Positions 34,277 to 44,471 of a stretch of 64,000 nucleotides of DNA are shown here, piece after piece; position 1 is the stretch's first letter; every line of letters begins with the position of its first letter. The notes beneath the pieces were generated by a model. The model worked only from the letters and a program-made list of their open reading frames with translations, was not told the DNA's origin and ran no database searches. The DNA lies in assembly GCF_001014645.1 (NCBI RefSeq), contig NZ_LASZ01000005.1, positions 1 through 64,000 of the forward strand, read 5' to 3'. Position numbers and translations under genes: made by a program. Source of the stretch: Luteimonas sp. FCS-9 (lineage in GTDB: Bacteria; Pseudomonadota; Gammaproteobacteria; Xanthomonadales; Xanthomonadaceae).

Positions 34277-36636
34277 GCCATCCTTCCCCGCTGCGTGCCC
34301 GGTGCGCCGCCGAGCGGCACGTCGATCCGGCACAGGATACCGTCCGCATGCAGCGCATGGTGAGTCCGGGCCCCCAGTTGGTAGGGCAAGGCATGCTCGA
34401 TCAGCTCACGGCCATAGCCGGCGACGGCGGTCGCCGGTGCCATCCCCGCGACGCCCGTCTCGCGCCAGGTCAGGCGCAGCTCGCGAGGCCGCTGCGCATC
34501 GCCGGGCACGATCTCCCAGCGGATGTCGAGCCGCCCGCCGGCGTCCGACAGCGCGCCGTGCTTGAGTGCGTTGGTCATGAGCTCGTGCAGCGCGAGCGCG
34601 AGCGTCTGCACCACGCGCGAGCGCAGCGGCACGCCGGCCGGTCCGTCGAGCGTCACGCGCGCATCGTCCTCGCCCACGCCGTGCGCCTCGAGCTCCTGGC
34701 GCAGGATCGCGTCGAACGTGATCCGGCCCGACGCGGCGCCCTGCGACAGCAGGCCCTGCACCCGGCCCAGCGCGTCGAGCCGCGCGCTGAAACGGGCGCC
34801 GAACGACGCGAGATCCGGACTGCACTGCAGCGTGCGCCGCGCCAGCGACTGGACGACCGCGATCAGGTTGCGGGTGCGGTGCTGGAGTTCGGCGACGAGC
34901 GTCTCCAGCAGCGCCCCGTGCTCGCGCTCGGCGGTGATGTCGCGGCCGATCCCGGCGATCCGCTGCACCCGGCCGGCCTCGTCGAACAGCGGAAAGGCGG
35001 TGTTGCGCACCCAGATCGTGCGCCCGTCGGACGGCCGCAGCACGCGGAACTCGAACGCCGCGCGCCCGCCGCGGCGCACCTTGCGCATGCTCGCGCGCAC
35101 GTCCGCCAGGTCGTCGGGATGCACGGTCGACATCCACAGCCCCGGATCGCGCATCGCGGCCTCGCGCGTGCCGCCGTAGATCGTCTCGAACGCCGGGCTC
35201 AGGTACTCGAGCGCCAGCGTCTCCGCATCGCGGATCCACAGCACGTCCGAGGAGGCCTCGCCGAACTGGCGGAACCGCGCCTCGCTCTCGCGCAACGCCA
35301 GTTCGGCCTGGCGATGGCCGGTCAGGTCCATGCTGACCGCCAGGCTGCCGACGATCGCGCCGGCGGGATCGCGCCAGGGCACCACCGACAACCGGAGCCA
35401 GCGCGCCTCGCCGGCAACGACGACGCGTTTCTCGATGGTGTTCGAGGCGCCCTCGGCGAGCACGCGGCGCAGCACGTCCGCACTCTCGGCACGGTCGTCG
35501 GGATGCGTGAGCTCGTCGATCCGCCGGCCCTCCAGCGCCTCGCGCACGGTGCCCAGCGCGCGGCAGTGCTGGTCGTTGACGTAGACCAGCCGGCTGTCGC
35601 GATCGGCGATCGCCACGCCGACCCCGGCCTGCTCGGCGACCGCGCGGTAGCGCTGCTCGCTGGCGGTCAGCGCGATCTCGGCCGCGGCGCGCTCGGAGGC
35701 TGCGCCCGCGCGCTCCCCGACCTCCCGCAAGAGGTTCAGTTCGGCCGCGCTCCAGCGGCGTGGGGCGCGCGCAGCCGCGACGAACGCCGACATCCCGTGT
35801 CCGCGCCGGGCGCGCACCGCCACCGCGAGCGCTGCGATGTCCTGCGCCAGCAGCGCGCCGCGCATGGCGGCCGGCAGCGCGATGTCGCGCTCGACGTCGT
35901 CACTCACCAGGTCGCCCTGCCCGGCCGGCCAGTCGGGCAGGCGCAGCGCGGCCGCGGCATCGTCGCGGTTCCAGCCCTCGCGCACGCGCAGGCCGCCGGC
36001 CGGATCGGAGACCGCCAGTCCCACCCGGTCGAGCCCGAGATGCTCGCCCAGCATCCGCGAGGCCACGCCCAGGATCCGCGCCGGCGCCGTCAGCGTCCGC
36101 AGCGCATCGCTCAGCGCCAGCAGGAACGCCTCATGTCTGCCCGTCTCGCGCGCGGCGGCCAGCATCGATTCGCGGGTCAGCTCGCGGACGATCGCCAGCA
36201 TGCCGGCGGGGGCGCCGCGGTCGTCGCGCAGCGGCGAGTAGTCGACGTCGAACAGCACGCGCTCGACGACGCCGTTGCGCATCAGGTCGAACGGACGCCC
36301 GCGCAACTGCAGCGGGCGCCCGGCCAGGGCCTCGGCCAGCACGTGGTCGACGAACGCCTCCGCCTCGGGCCAGGCCTCGATCAGCGGCAGGCCGAGCTGG
36401 CGCGGGTGGCGGCTGCCCAGCAGGTCGCGCTGGGCATCGTTGTAGAGGAACAGCCCGCGGGGCCCCCAGGCGAGCGTCATCGGCGCCGGCGAGTCGAGCA
36501 TCGTCGCAACCGCGTGGCGCAGCGCCGGCGGCCACCGGTCGATGGGGCCGAGCGGCGTCGCCCGCCAGTCGAACGCGCGGATGCGTCCGGCCATCTCGCC
36601 ATCGTTCCAGGACCACGGGACATCGGGTGCTTGCAT
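34273..36636 (-). CDS. PAS/GAF-containing HWE-family histidine kinase
   Basis: A 787-aa sensor kinase without transmembrane segments. Domains in order: PAS (about 15-150), GAF-like (170-330), PAS (350-460), PAS with PAC (465-585), then the HWE kinase core with phosphorylated His586 in AELQHRTRNLIAVVQSLARR, N-box LALHELMTNALKHGALS and the WxExG segment LRLTWRETGV. HWE kinases often couple light or redox signals to stress responses, but no LOV cysteine motif (NCRFLQ) is seen. It is cotranscribed with the single-domain receiver. The start ATG at 36636 opens MQAPDVPWSWNDGEMA. Confidence 0.9.
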   Translation of the reverse strand: MQAPDVPWSWNDGEMAGRIRAFDWRATPLGPIDRWPPALRHAVATMLDSPAPMTLAWGPRGLFLYNDAQRDLLGSRHPRQLGLPLIEAWPEAEAFVDHVLAEALAGRPLQLRGRPFDLMRNGVVERVLFDVDYSPLRDDRGAPAGMLAIVRELTRESMLAAARETGRHEAFLLALSDALRTLTAPARILGVASRMLGEHLGLDRVGLAVSDPAGGLRVREGWNRDDAAAALRLPDWPAGQGDLVSDDVERDIALPAAMRGALLAQDIAALAVAVRARRGHGMSAFVAAARAPRRWSAAELNLLREVGERAGAASERAAAEIALTASEQRYRAVAEQAGVGVAIADRDSRLVYVNDQHCRALGTVREALEGRRIDELTHPDDRAESADVLRRVLAEGASNTIEKRVVVAGEARWLRLSVVPWRDPAGAIVGSLAVSMDLTGHRQAELALRESEARFRQFGEASSDVLWIRDAETLALEYLSPAFETIYGGTREAAMRDPGLWMSTVHPDDLADVRASMRKVRRGGRAAFEFRVLRPSDGRTIWVRNTAFPLFDEAGRVQRIAGIGRDITAEREHGALLETLVAELQHRTRNLIAVVQSLARRTLQCSPDLASFGARFSARLDALGRVQGLLSQGAASGRITFDAILRQELEAHGVGEDDARVTLDGPAGVPLRSRVVQTLALALHELMTNALKHGALSDAGGRLDIRWEIVPGDAQRPRELRLTWRETGVAGMAPATAVAGYGRELIEHALPYQLGARTHHALHADGILCRIDVPLGGAPGTQRGRMA

Positions 36637-36842
36637 CGGGGGTCGCAGGCGGGCCGGGCCCTCACGATACGGCAGCCGGCCCGGGCCGCAACCCCGCCTC
36701 CACGGCGCCCGCGCCGGCCATGGCCTATGCTGCGCAGCCCCCCGGCGCCACAATGCCCCATGCGCGTCCCACCCCCGAGCCCCACCGCCCGCCTCCTGCC
36801 CCGCCCCGGTCCGTCCACGGCCATCCGTCCCGGAGGCCGCGC

Positions 36843-37547
36843 ATGATCGAGTTCGGCCACCTGACCCACGTCGGCCTGCGCCGCGAGCTCAACGAGGACA
36901 CCTACTACGGCGACAGCGAGCTGGGGCTGTGGCTGGTCGCCGACGGCATGGGCGGCCACGAGTACGGCGAGGTCGCCAGCGCGCTCGCGCGCGAGGCGAT
37001 CGTGCGCGAGATCCGCCAGGGGCGCTCGCTGCCGCAGGCGATCCGGCTGGCCGACGAGGAGATCATCCGCGCCTCGCGCCGCCGCAACGACAGCCTGCCG
37101 ATGGGCACCACGGTCGTCGCCGCGCGGATCTCGGGCAACCGCTTCGAGGTGGCCTGGGTCGGCGACAGCCGCGTCTACCTGTGGCGGGACGGCCAGCTCG
37201 CGCAGCTGTCTCAGGACCACAGCTACGTGCAGGCGCTGATCGCGCAGGGCGCGCTGAACGTGGACCAGGCGCGCAGCCATCCGCAGCGCAACGTCGTGAC
37301 CCAGGCGCTGGGCGTCACCGATCCGCAGGCGCTCAACGTCGAGACGCTGGCCGGCGAGCTCGCACCGGGCAACCAGCTGCTGCTGTGCAGCGACGGGCTG
37401 ACCGAGGAGGTCGACGACCGCGCGATCGCCCAGGTGCTGGCGCACTCGGAATGCAGCGCACAGGAATGCGTCGACGGCCTGGTGGCCGCGGCGCTCGACG
37501 GCGGCGGCTCGGACAACGTCACCGCGATCCTGATCCGGCGCCACTGA
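36843..37547 (+). CDS. PP2C-family Ser/Thr phosphatase (Stp1-like)
   Basis: A 234-aa cytosolic PP2C phosphatase. Motifs: LNEDTYYGD, WLVADGMGGHEYG (metal ligands Asp34 and Gly35), MGTTVVAA, VAWVGDSRVYLWRDG, LLCSDGLTEEV and GGSDNVTAIL. It is close to the Stp1/PppA-type that antagonises Hanks-type kinases, but no partner kinase is adjacent. The start ATG at 36843 follows GGAGGCCGC. It converges on dnaQ with 28 bp between. Confidence 0.92.
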   Translation: MIEFGHLTHVGLRRELNEDTYYGDSELGLWLVADGMGGHEYGEVASALAREAIVREIRQGRSLPQAIRLADEEIIRASRRRNDSLPMGTTVVAARISGNRFEVAWVGDSRVYLWRDGQLAQLSQDHSYVQALIAQGALNVDQARSHPQRNVVTQALGVTDPQALNVETLAGELAPGNQLLLCSDGLTEEVDDRAIAQVLAHSECSAQECVDGLVAAALDGGGSDNVTAILIRRH

Positions 37548-37575
37548 CCCGAGCACCGGCGCGCCGCGCGGCCGG

Positions 37576-38289
37576 TCAGACCGCCTCGGCCACCGCGGGC
37601 GCGTCCCACAGGCAGCTGCCCGCCTTGCGGCGGATCGCCTCGACGCGCGCGGCGTGCAGCGCGAGGTCCGCCTCCGGCACCACGAGCGCCGGCCGTACGC
37701 CGGTGGGCTGCACGGCGACCACGCGCACCGTCGACGGTGCCTCGACCGGCGCGGCGAAGCCGATCTCGTGCTGGCCGGCGGTCAGCGCGAGGTAGACCTC
37801 GGCCAGCAGCTGCGCATCGAGCAGCGCGCCGTGGAGCTGGCGGTGCGCGTTGTCCACGCCCAGGCGCTTGCACAGCGCGTCGAGCGAGTTGCGCTGGCCC
37901 GGGTAGCGCTGGCGCGCGAGCAGCAGCGAGTCCTCGACCGTGACCCGGCTGCGGATGTCGCCGTAGTGCGGCCCGAGGCGCGAGAGCTCGTAGTCGAGGA
38001 AGCCGACGTCGAACGCTGCGTTGTGGATGACCAGCTCCGCGCCGTCGATGAAGGCCAGGAAGTCGTCGGCGATCGCCTCGAACGGCGGCTTGTCGGCGAG
38101 GAACTCCAGGCTCAGGCCGGTCACCTCGGCCGCGCCCTGCTCGAAGTCGACGTCGGGCTTGATGTACTGGTGGAAGGTGCGGCCGGTCGGCCGGCGCTCG
38201 ACGAGCTCCACGCAGCCGATCTCGACCACCCGGTTGCCCTTCTTCCACTCCAGGCCGGTGGTCTCGGTATCGAGGACGATCTGTCGCAT
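37576..38289 (-). CDS. dnaQ: DNA polymerase III subunit epsilon (proofreading)
   Basis: A 237-aa DEDDh exonuclease. Exo I is LDTETTGLEW, Exo II is HNAAFDVGFLDYEL and Exo III is HGALLDAQLLAEVYL. KKGNRVVEIGCVELVERR is typical of epsilon. The C-terminal tail binds the alpha subunit. It is downstream of rnhA, the order rnhA-dnaQ being conserved, with a 25-bp gap. Confidence 0.96.
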   Translation of the reverse strand: MRQIVLDTETTGLEWKKGNRVVEIGCVELVERRPTGRTFHQYIKPDVDFEQGAAEVTGLSLEFLADKPPFEAIADDFLAFIDGAELVIHNAAFDVGFLDYELSRLGPHYGDIRSRVTVEDSLLLARQRYPGQRNSLDALCKRLGVDNAHRQLHGALLDAQLLAEVYLALTAGQHEIGFAAPVEAPSTVRVVAVQPTGVRPALVVPEADLALHAARVEAIRRKAGSCLWDAPAVAEAV

Positions 38290-38314
38290 CGGGTCGTGCT
38301 CCTTCGGGCGCGGG

Positions 38315-38761
38315 TCAGGCGAACGCCGCGCGCTGGGCGCGGGCCGCGGCGGTGGCGAGCGCGTCCGCGCGCTCGTTCTCCGGATGCCCGGCATGGCCCT
38401 TGACCCAGTGCCATTCGATCTCGTGGCGCTGGCAGGCCAGCTGCAGCCGCTGCCACAGGTCCTGGTTCTTGACCGCACCGCCGCTGGCCGTCTTCCAGCC
38501 GCGTCGTACCCAGTTGCGCAGCCACTCGGTGATGCCCTGGCGAACGTACTGCGAATCGGTGTGCAGGTCGACCCGGCACGGCTCGGTCAGCGCCTCGAGC
38601 GCGGCGATCGCCGCCATCAGCTCCATGCGGTTGTTGGTCGTCTGCGGCTCGCCGCCGCTGAGCTCGCGCTCGGTGCTGCGGTAGCGCAGCAGCGCGCCCC
38701 AGCCGCCGGGGCCGGGATTGCCGAGGCAGGCGCCGTCGGTATAGATCTCGATCGACTTCAT
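38315..38761 (-). CDS. rnhA: Ribonuclease HI
   Basis: A 148-aa type 1 RNase H that removes RNA from RNA-DNA hybrids. Catalytic residues appear in [17 protein letters not shown] (Asp), NNRMELMA (Glu), [11 protein letters not shown] (Asp) and the C-terminal [14 protein letters not shown] (His, Asp). Full length, soluble. It follows a methyltransferase gene (22-bp gap) and precedes dnaQ. Confidence 0.97.
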   Translation of the reverse strand: MKSIEIYTDGACLGNPGPGGWGALLRYRSTERELSGGEPQTTNNRMELMAAIAALEALTEPCRVDLHTDSQYVRQGITEWLRNWVRRGWKTASGGAVKNQDLWQRLQLACQRHEIEWHWVKGHAGHPENERADALATAAARAQRAAFA

Positions 38762-38783
38762 CGATGTCCTGTTGCGGGGTGGA

Positions 38784-39446
38784 TCAAGCGGCCGGCGCGA
38801 CGGCCGGCAGCGCCAGCGTGCGGGCCTGGCGAACCGGGGTCAGCGGCAGGTGCCGCTTCTGGCAGCGCATCGCGTACGCGGCGCGGATGCCCGGCCCGTT
38901 CTGGGAGGCCGGCGACGGCACCGGACGCCAGCTGGGACCGACACCGCGCGAGACGGCGTCGGGCGCGAGCCCGGCCTCGCGCAGGCGCCGGCGCCAGGCC
39001 AGCGGTTCGGCGCTGGCGATGCCGCTGCCCCGCCAGCGCCAGCGGTACGGCGTCAGCGGGTTGAGCAGCAGCAGCCACAGGTGGCCGCCGGGCGCGAGCA
39101 CGCGCGCGGCCTCTTCCAGCAGGCCGAGGTCGTCGCCGTGCGGGCCGACGACATGCTGCAGCAGCACCGCGCCGAAAGCCTCGCTCGGCAGCGGGAGCGG
39201 CCAGCCGCACCGTACCGGGCCGTCCAGGCCGCGCCCACGGCGCACCAGGCACAGGCCGCGGCCCTCGATCCCCAGCTGCGGCGCGGCCGGCGTCAGCCAC
39301 AGCCACGGCAGGCCCGGATGCCCGCCCAGCGCCTCCGCCACGAGGGCGTGTTCGCTGTCGAGCACCGCGCGCCCGGCCGGCGTTTCGAACCAGTCGCAGG
39401 CGCTGCCGGGTTGACCGGATGGAGAAATCGCGGGCATGGTCCGCAT
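38784..39446 (-). CDS. Class I SAM-dependent methyltransferase
   Basis: A 220-aa methyltransferase-like protein, comparable in context to E. coli yafS. The N-terminal glycine-rich SAM motif is weak ([14 protein letters not shown]), but [17 protein letters not shown] and [21 protein letters not shown] are a typical post-I/motif III pair. The start ATG at 39446 has GGAGG 7 nt upstream; ATG 39437 lacks one. It is divergent from gloB, the conserved gloB/yafS-rnhA-dnaQ arrangement. Substrate unknown. Confidence 0.85.
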   Translation of the reverse strand: MRTMPAISPSGQPGSACDWFETPAGRAVLDSEHALVAEALGGHPGLPWLWLTPAAPQLGIEGRGLCLVRRGRGLDGPVRCGWPLPLPSEAFGAVLLQHVVGPHGDDLGLLEEAARVLAPGGHLWLLLLNPLTPYRWRWRGSGIASAEPLAWRRRLREAGLAPDAVSRGVGPSWRPVPSPASQNGPGIRAAYAMRCQKRHLPLTPVRQARTLALPAVAPAA

Positions 39447-39483
39447 TGTAAGGCCTCCGGCCGCCACCCGACCTTCCCGACCG

Positions 39484-40251
39484 ATGCGACTGCAGGCGCT
39501 GCGTGCGTTCGAGGACAACTACATCTGGACGCTCGTGGCGGACGATGGTCGTGCGCTGGTCGTGGACCCGGGCGACGCCGCCCCCGTGCTGTCGGCCGCC
39601 GATGCCGGGCTGCGCCCCGAGGCGGTGCTGCTGACCCACCACCACGACGACCACATCGGTGGTGTGGCGGCCCTGCACGCACGCTGGCCCGCGCTGGCGA
39701 TCGTCGCACCCGAGGAGCCGCGCATCCCGCTGGCGACCCGCCGGGTCGGCGACGGCGCGCGGGTCGAGGCCGGTCCGTGGACCTTCGACGTGCTGTCGGT
39801 ACCGGGCCACACCCGCAGCCACGTCGCCTTCGTCGGGCAGGGCCACCTGTTCTGCGGCGACACGCTGTTCAGCCTCGGGTGTGGACGCATGTTCGAAGGT
39901 ACCCCGGCCCAGATGCTGGCCTCGCTCGACCGTCTGGCGGCCCTGCCCGCCGATACGCTGGTCTGCTGCGGCCATGAATACACCCGGTCCAACGCGGCGT
40001 TCGCGCGCGTTGTTGATCCGGACAACGCGGCGCTGCGGCGGCGCGAACAGGAGATCGTCTCGATGCGCAGCGCCGACAGGCCCACGCTTCCCGTCCCCCT
40101 GCAGGACGAACTGACCTGCAATCCGTTCCTGCGTATCGACGCCCCGGCCGTCCGGGCCGCGGTCGCCGCGCACGACGGCCTGGCCCCCGGGGCCGCCCGT
40201 GCCGACGTGTTCGCCGCGTTGCGGCGCTGGAAGGACGGCTTCCGCGCATGA
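39484..40251 (+). CDS. gloB: Hydroxyacylglutathione hydrolase (glyoxalase II)
   Basis: A 255-aa enzyme that hydrolyses S-lactoylglutathione in methylglyoxal detoxification. Metal ligands: [10 protein letters not shown] (His52, His54, Asp56, His57), [22 protein letters not shown] and CCGHEYT. The C-terminal substrate domain has the [12 protein letters not shown] ending. It overlaps mltD by 4 nt (ATGA). Confidence 0.96.
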   Translation: MRLQALRAFEDNYIWTLVADDGRALVVDPGDAAPVLSAADAGLRPEAVLLTHHHDDHIGGVAALHARWPALAIVAPEEPRIPLATRRVGDGARVEAGPWTFDVLSVPGHTRSHVAFVGQGHLFCGDTLFSLGCGRMFEGTPAQMLASLDRLAALPADTLVCCGHEYTRSNAAFARVVDPDNAALRRREQEIVSMRSADRPTLPVPLQDELTCNPFLRIDAPAVRAAVAAHDGLAPGAARADVFAALRRWKDGFRA

Positions 40252-41453
40252 GGGCGGGCCGTCGTACCCGGCTCGCGGCGGGCCTGCTGGCCGCCGCACT
40301 GCCGGTGCTCTGCCACGCGGGCGGTCCGTCCGGCGCGCCGCTCCCCACCGGGCCCGGCGCGGCCGCCGCTGGCATGCAGGCCGCGGGCGCCACGCGTCCG
40401 CCGGGCCCGACCCGCAGCGGACAGGAGATCTACCAGCGTTTCCGCGACGGCCTGGCCGAGCAGGACTGCAGCGACGATGCCAGCGAGCGCTGGCGCTCGC
40501 ATTTCTCGCACGTCCCGCGCCAGCTCACCTCGCGCAGCAACGATGTGCTGCCGCTGTTCGGCTACGTGGTCGACGCGGTGCGCGAGGCGCACCTGCCGAC
40601 CGAGTACGCGCTGATCCCGTTCATCGAGAGCGGCTACCGGCCCGGCGCCCGCAGCGCCTCGGGGCCGGCCGGGCTGTGGCAGTTCATCGCCGTGACCGCG
40701 CGCAACCACCAGATCCCGATCCGCGCCGGCTACGACGGCCGGCTCTCGCCCGCCGACTCCACGCGCGCGGCGGTGCGCTACCTCAAGACGCTGCACGGCA
40801 TGTTCGCCGGCGACTGGCGGCTGGCGGTCATGGCCTACAACGCCGGCGAGTACCGCGTGTTCGGCGCGCTCAAGCGCGCCGGCCAGGTCCCGGCCGACGC
40901 CGACCCGCAGGCGCTGCCGATGCCCGAGCTCACCCACGCCTACGTGCGCAAGCTGCACGCGCTGTCGTGCCTGATCAAGGAGGCGGAAACGCGCGAGGGC
41001 TGGATGGCCGCGCTCGACCGCGAGGTGCCGGTGCTGCAGGCGATCCCGGTGCCCGAGGGCATCGGCGATCTCGACGGACTCGCCTCGCGGCACGAGACCG
41101 ACGCCGCCCAGCTCAAGCGGCTCAATCCCGCGCACGCCGACGGCCGCATCGCGCGCATCGGCCAGCCGACGCAGGTGCTGGTGCCGCCGGCCGCGGCCGC
41201 GCCGCCGGTGTTCCTCGCCGAGGCGCCGCCGGAGTTCGAACCGCTGCCGCCGGCTGGCGGCGCCGGCCTCGCCGCCGCGGCGCTGCACGCCGCCGCGCAG
41301 CGCATGCACACCGTCGCCAATGGCGAGTCGATCTGGTCGATCGCGCGTCGCTACGGCCTCAGCAGCCAGGAGCTGCTCCGCCGCAACGGACTGGACCCGC
41401 GCGCGATCCTGCGACCGGGCATGGAACTGCGCATCGACGACGGCGCGCACTGA
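40248..41453 (+). CDS. mltD: Membrane-bound lytic transglycosylase D-like protein
   Basis: A 401-aa exported murein hydrolase. A signal peptide (about 1-25, ending LCHAGG) lacks a clear lipobox. The SLT domain has catalytic Glu127 in [12 protein letters not shown] followed by [11 protein letters not shown], then [12 protein letters not shown] single C-terminal LysM (about 350-400, [17 protein letters not shown]) binds peptidoglycan, whereas E. coli MltD has two. The start overlaps the gloB stop, as is common in gamma-proteobacteria. Confidence 0.92.
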   Translation: MRAGRRTRLAAGLLAAALPVLCHAGGPSGAPLPTGPGAAAAGMQAAGATRPPGPTRSGQEIYQRFRDGLAEQDCSDDASERWRSHFSHVPRQLTSRSNDVLPLFGYVVDAVREAHLPTEYALIPFIESGYRPGARSASGPAGLWQFIAVTARNHQIPIRAGYDGRLSPADSTRAAVRYLKTLHGMFAGDWRLAVMAYNAGEYRVFGALKRAGQVPADADPQALPMPELTHAYVRKLHALSCLIKEAETREGWMAALDREVPVLQAIPVPEGIGDLDGLASRHETDAAQLKRLNPAHADGRIARIGQPTQVLVPPAAAAPPVFLAEAPPEFEPLPPAGGAGLAAAALHAAAQRMHTVANGESIWSIARRYGLSSQELLRRNGLDPRAILRPGMELRIDDGAH

Positions 41454-41586
41454 CGCCGTCGCGTCGCGGCATCGCGGTGCGGGCGAACGCACGGCGACGC
41501 GACGATGCGCGGTCGGCATGGAGCCCCGACGGCTTGTGACCCGCACGGCATCGGCGGTATCCGCCGGACCGCCCCCTCCACAAAGC

Positions 41587-41613
41587 AGAACGCCCGGCAT
41601 GGCCGGGCGTTCT
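41587..41613. terminator. Bidirectional terminator between mltD and ppiD
   Basis: A 12-bp perfect stem, agaacgcccggc / gccgggcgttct, with a 3-nt loop lies between the converging mltD and ppiD genes. The run of T is short on both sides. Confidence 0.75.
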
Positions 41614-41663
41614 CGTATCCTGCCCCGGCCCGCTGGTCGGCGGGCGCGTGGCGCGAGGCCGGC

Positions 41664-43643
41664 CTAGAGGCGCTCCTCGTTGACGGTGATCTTCATCTGC
41701 CGGCGCAGTTCGCGCTGCAGGACCTCCGCATCTTCGTTGCCGAGCAGCGCGCCGAGCTGCTGGCGCAGCATGGCCTGCTCCTGCGGCTGCGCTTCCGCCG
41801 GATCGCCGGGGATCACGCGATCGACGGTGAACACCACGGCGCTGCCGTCGGGCAGCATCGCGCGGCCCGGCGTCGACTTGCCTGCCTCGGGCGCCAGCGC
41901 GCGGAAGTAGGCCTGGCTCGTCGCCGCATCCGGCACGGGCGCACCGCGCGGCAGGCCCGGGATCGACTGCGCCTCGAGCGAGCGCGCCTGCGCCAGCGCC
42001 TGCACGGTCTTGCCGGCCGCCAGTTCGGCGACCATCGCATCGGCGGTCTGCTCGGCCTGGCGGCGCGCGCGATCGGCCCGCACCTCGGCGGTCACCCGCC
42101 CGCGGACCTCGTCCAGCGGCTGCGCGCGCTCGGGCGTGTGCGCGGTGACGCGGATGAAGACGGTGTGGTTGGGCGCGATCTCGATCGGATCGCTGACCGT
42201 GCCGTCCTGGGTCAGCGCCTCGGAGAACGCGGCCTGCTCGACCGCGCGGTTCGCGGCGATGCCGGTGCCGGCGCCGCGCGCGAACGGCGCGAGCGTGCGC
42301 ACCTCGACCTGCCCGGCGGCCGCAGCCTGCTCGAGCGACATCGGGTGGCGGTTGATCTCGTCGACGATGCGGCCGACCTGGTCGTTGTAGGCGCGCGCGC
42401 CCTCGCCCTCGCGGACCTCGCGCACCATCTCGTCGCGGACGTCCTCGAACGCGACCGGCTTGCCGGCATCGACCTCGCGCAGCTGCAGCACGTGCCAGCC
42501 GAAGTCGGTCTTCACCGGCTGGCTGACCGTGCCGGCCTGCATGCCGAACAGCGCGTCCTCGAACGGACCGGTCATCATGCCCTTCTCGACCCAGCCCAGG
42601 TCGCCGCCACCGTCGCGCGAGCCCGGATCGTCGGAATGCGCACGCGCCAGCGCGGCGAAGTCCGCGCCCGGCTGCGCCGCCTTCGCGGCGAGGTCGGCGG
42701 CTTCCTTCTGCGCCGCCTGCTGCGCGGCCGCGTCGGCGCCCGCCGGCACCTCGATCAGGATGTGCGAGGCAAGCCGGCGCTCGCTCGCCACGAAGCGCGA
42801 CTTGACCTGCTCGAAGTGCGCACGCGCCTCGGCCTCGTCGACGTCGCCGCCCTCGGCCTGCGGCTGCGCGACCACTTCGATGTACTCCAGCGCGACCGTT
42901 TCCGGCGCGCGGTAGCGGCTGGCGTTCTTCTCGAACCACGCCTGCAGGTCCGCATCCGGCACCGGCGTCTCGTCGGCCGCCGGCGGCGGCACGACGACGA
43001 AGCTCACGTCGCGACGCTCGCCCAGCAGGCGCATCAGGCGCTCGCTCTCGGCGGTCGTGACGAATGCCGACTCGGCGATCGCCTGCGGCACGAGCGCGCG
43101 CTGCAGGTCGAGGCGGATCGACGCCTGGAACTCGGCGGGCGTGCGCGGCGGCTGCGCCGACTGCAGCGTCATCTGGTAACGCTGCGCATCGAAGCGGCCG
43201 TCGACCTGGAACGCCGGGATCGACGAGATGACCTCGCGCACCTGCGCATCGCCGACGACGATGTTCGCGCGCTCGGCGGCCAGCCCCAGCACCGCGCGGT
43301 CGATCAGCTGCTCGAGGACCTCGCGCTTGCTTTCCATCGTCTCGAACGCGCGCGCGTCGAAATTCTCGCCCTCGTCGCGGCGTCGCTGTTCGCGCGCCGC
43401 GTCGAACGCCTGGCGGAATTCCTCGGGACCGACCTCGGTCGAGGTCCACGCCAGCTTGCGCACCAGCCACACGTCCGGCGCCGAACGCCACCACTTCGGC
43501 GGGGCCTCGACCTTGGCCGCATAGTCGGCGTTGTTCTGGAACAGGTAGTGCTCCATCCCGAAGAACGCGAACGGCACCGCCAGCAGCGCGACGATGGCGA
43601 TGGCGATCCAACCACTGGTCTTTTCTCGAAGCGCTTGCAGCAT
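41664..43643 (-). CDS. ppiD: Periplasmic folding chaperone PpiD-like
   Basis: A 659-aa protein with one N-terminal TM helix (GWIAIAIVALLAVPFAFFG) and a large periplasmic part. It contains SurA_N-3 sequence (AFETMESKREVLEQLIDRAV), one parvulin domain (ASHILIEVPAGADAAAQQAA, then GGGDLGWVEKGMMTGPFEDALF and WHVLQLREV) and a C-terminal SurA/PpiD tail (NEDAEVLQRELRRQMKITVNEERL). It assists folding of outer-membrane proteins at the Sec exit. It is divergent from hupB; in many relatives it is downstream of lon-hupB in the same direction. Confidence 0.94.
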   Translation of the reverse strand: MLQALREKTSGWIAIAIVALLAVPFAFFGMEHYLFQNNADYAAKVEAPPKWWRSAPDVWLVRKLAWTSTEVGPEEFRQAFDAAREQRRRDEGENFDARAFETMESKREVLEQLIDRAVLGLAAERANIVVGDAQVREVISSIPAFQVDGRFDAQRYQMTLQSAQPPRTPAEFQASIRLDLQRALVPQAIAESAFVTTAESERLMRLLGERRDVSFVVVPPPAADETPVPDADLQAWFEKNASRYRAPETVALEYIEVVAQPQAEGGDVDEAEARAHFEQVKSRFVASERRLASHILIEVPAGADAAAQQAAQKEAADLAAKAAQPGADFAALARAHSDDPGSRDGGGDLGWVEKGMMTGPFEDALFGMQAGTVSQPVKTDFGWHVLQLREVDAGKPVAFEDVRDEMVREVREGEGARAYNDQVGRIVDEINRHPMSLEQAAAAGQVEVRTLAPFARGAGTGIAANRAVEQAAFSEALTQDGTVSDPIEIAPNHTVFIRVTAHTPERAQPLDEVRGRVTAEVRADRARRQAEQTADAMVAELAAGKTVQALAQARSLEAQSIPGLPRGAPVPDAATSQAYFRALAPEAGKSTPGRAMLPDGSAVVFTVDRVIPGDPAEAQPQEQAMLRQQLGALLGNEDAEVLQRELRRQMKITVNEERL

Positions 43644-43892
43644 GAGTCGGGCACGGGATGGGCGAGCCGGGCAGTTTACCCGCAAGCACGGACCTGCGCA
43701 GGACGCGCCGCGCAAGCCCTGTCGCAGCGCCGTCGGGGAGCCATTCAGGCCCATACCCGCAAGGTCGTATTCGCCCGGGGGATCGCGTACCATGCGCGTC
43801 CGACCGGCGCCGCCCGGCCGGCGGCGCCGCGCATGCCGGCTCAGCGTCCAGACGACGCTCAACGTCGAAATAATTAAAAGAGGAATTCACTG

Positions 43893-44171
43893 ATGGCCCT
43901 TAGCAAGAACGATGTCCTGGCTTCCGTCGCCGAGAAGGCAGGCCTGTCGCGCGCCGACGCCGGCCGTGCGGTCGACGCGCTGCTCGACACCATCACCGAA
44001 GCGCTGAAGAACGGCGACGCGGTGAACTTCGTCGGCTTCGGTTCGTTCGTCGCCCGTCCGCGCGCCGCGCGCACCGGCCTGAACCCGCAGACCAAGGAAA
44101 CGATCCAGATCCCCGCCTCGACCGTCCCGGCATTCAAGGCTGGCAAGGCGCTCAAGGATGCGGTAAAGTAA
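43893..44171 (+). CDS. hupB: DNA-binding protein HU
   Basis: A 92-aa HU protein that compacts DNA. Recognisable are NKxDVLASVAEKAGLSRAD, DTITEALKNGDAVNFVGFGSF, the beta-arm RPRAARTGLNPQTKETIQIPAS (abbreviated in this record) and the terminal FKAGKALKDAVK. The ribosome site AAGAGGAA precedes the ATG. Three tRNAs follow on the same strand. lon, often adjacent, is not in this window at this point. Confidence 0.97.
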   Translation: MALSKNDVLASVAEKAGLSRADAGRAVDALLDTITEALKNGDAVNFVGFGSFVARPRAARTGLNPQTKETIQIPASTVPAFKAGKALKDAVK

Positions 44172-44191
44172 GCGGCTCGGCTGTTCCGCAT

Positions 44192-44266
44192 GGGTGCTTA
44201 GCTCAGCGGTAGAGCGTCTCCCTTACAAGGAGAGGGTCGGGGGTTCGACACCCTCAGCACCCACCA
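44192..44266 (+). tRNA. tRNA-Val(TAC)
   Basis: 75 nt including CCA. Acceptor GGGTGCT / AGCACCC, anticodon loop CTTACAA (TAC), T-arm GGGGGTTCGACACCC. It lies 20 bp after hupB, suggesting a shared transcript or close promoter. Confidence 0.96.
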
Positions 44267-44285
44267 CGCAACAGGTTTCCAATGC

Positions 44286-44362
44286 GGAGCGGTAGTTCAG
44301 CTGGTTAGAATGCTGGCCTGTCACGCCGGAGGTCGCGGGTTCGAGTCCCGTCCGCTCCGCCA
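44286..44362 (+). tRNA. tRNA-Asp(GTC), copy 1
   Basis: 77 nt including CCA. Acceptor GGAGCGG / CCGCTCC, anticodon loop CTGTCAC (GTC), T-arm CGGGTTCGAGTCCCG. Identical in sequence to the copy at 44933. Confidence 0.96.
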
Positions 44363-44374
44363 CTGGTTGAAGAG

Positions 44375-44401
44375 AAAACCCCGCTTCGGCGGGGTTTTTT
44401 T
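44375..44401 (+). terminator. Terminator after tRNA-Asp copy 1
   Basis: Stem ccccgc / gcggggt with TTCG loop and a run of seven T after it, 13 nt beyond the tRNA. Confidence 0.9.
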
Positions 44402-44471
44402 GTTGCGCATTCGCCATCCGCCGCCGGTATCGCAGGCGCGCGCGCGCGCGATAGGACAGACCTGTAAAGCC

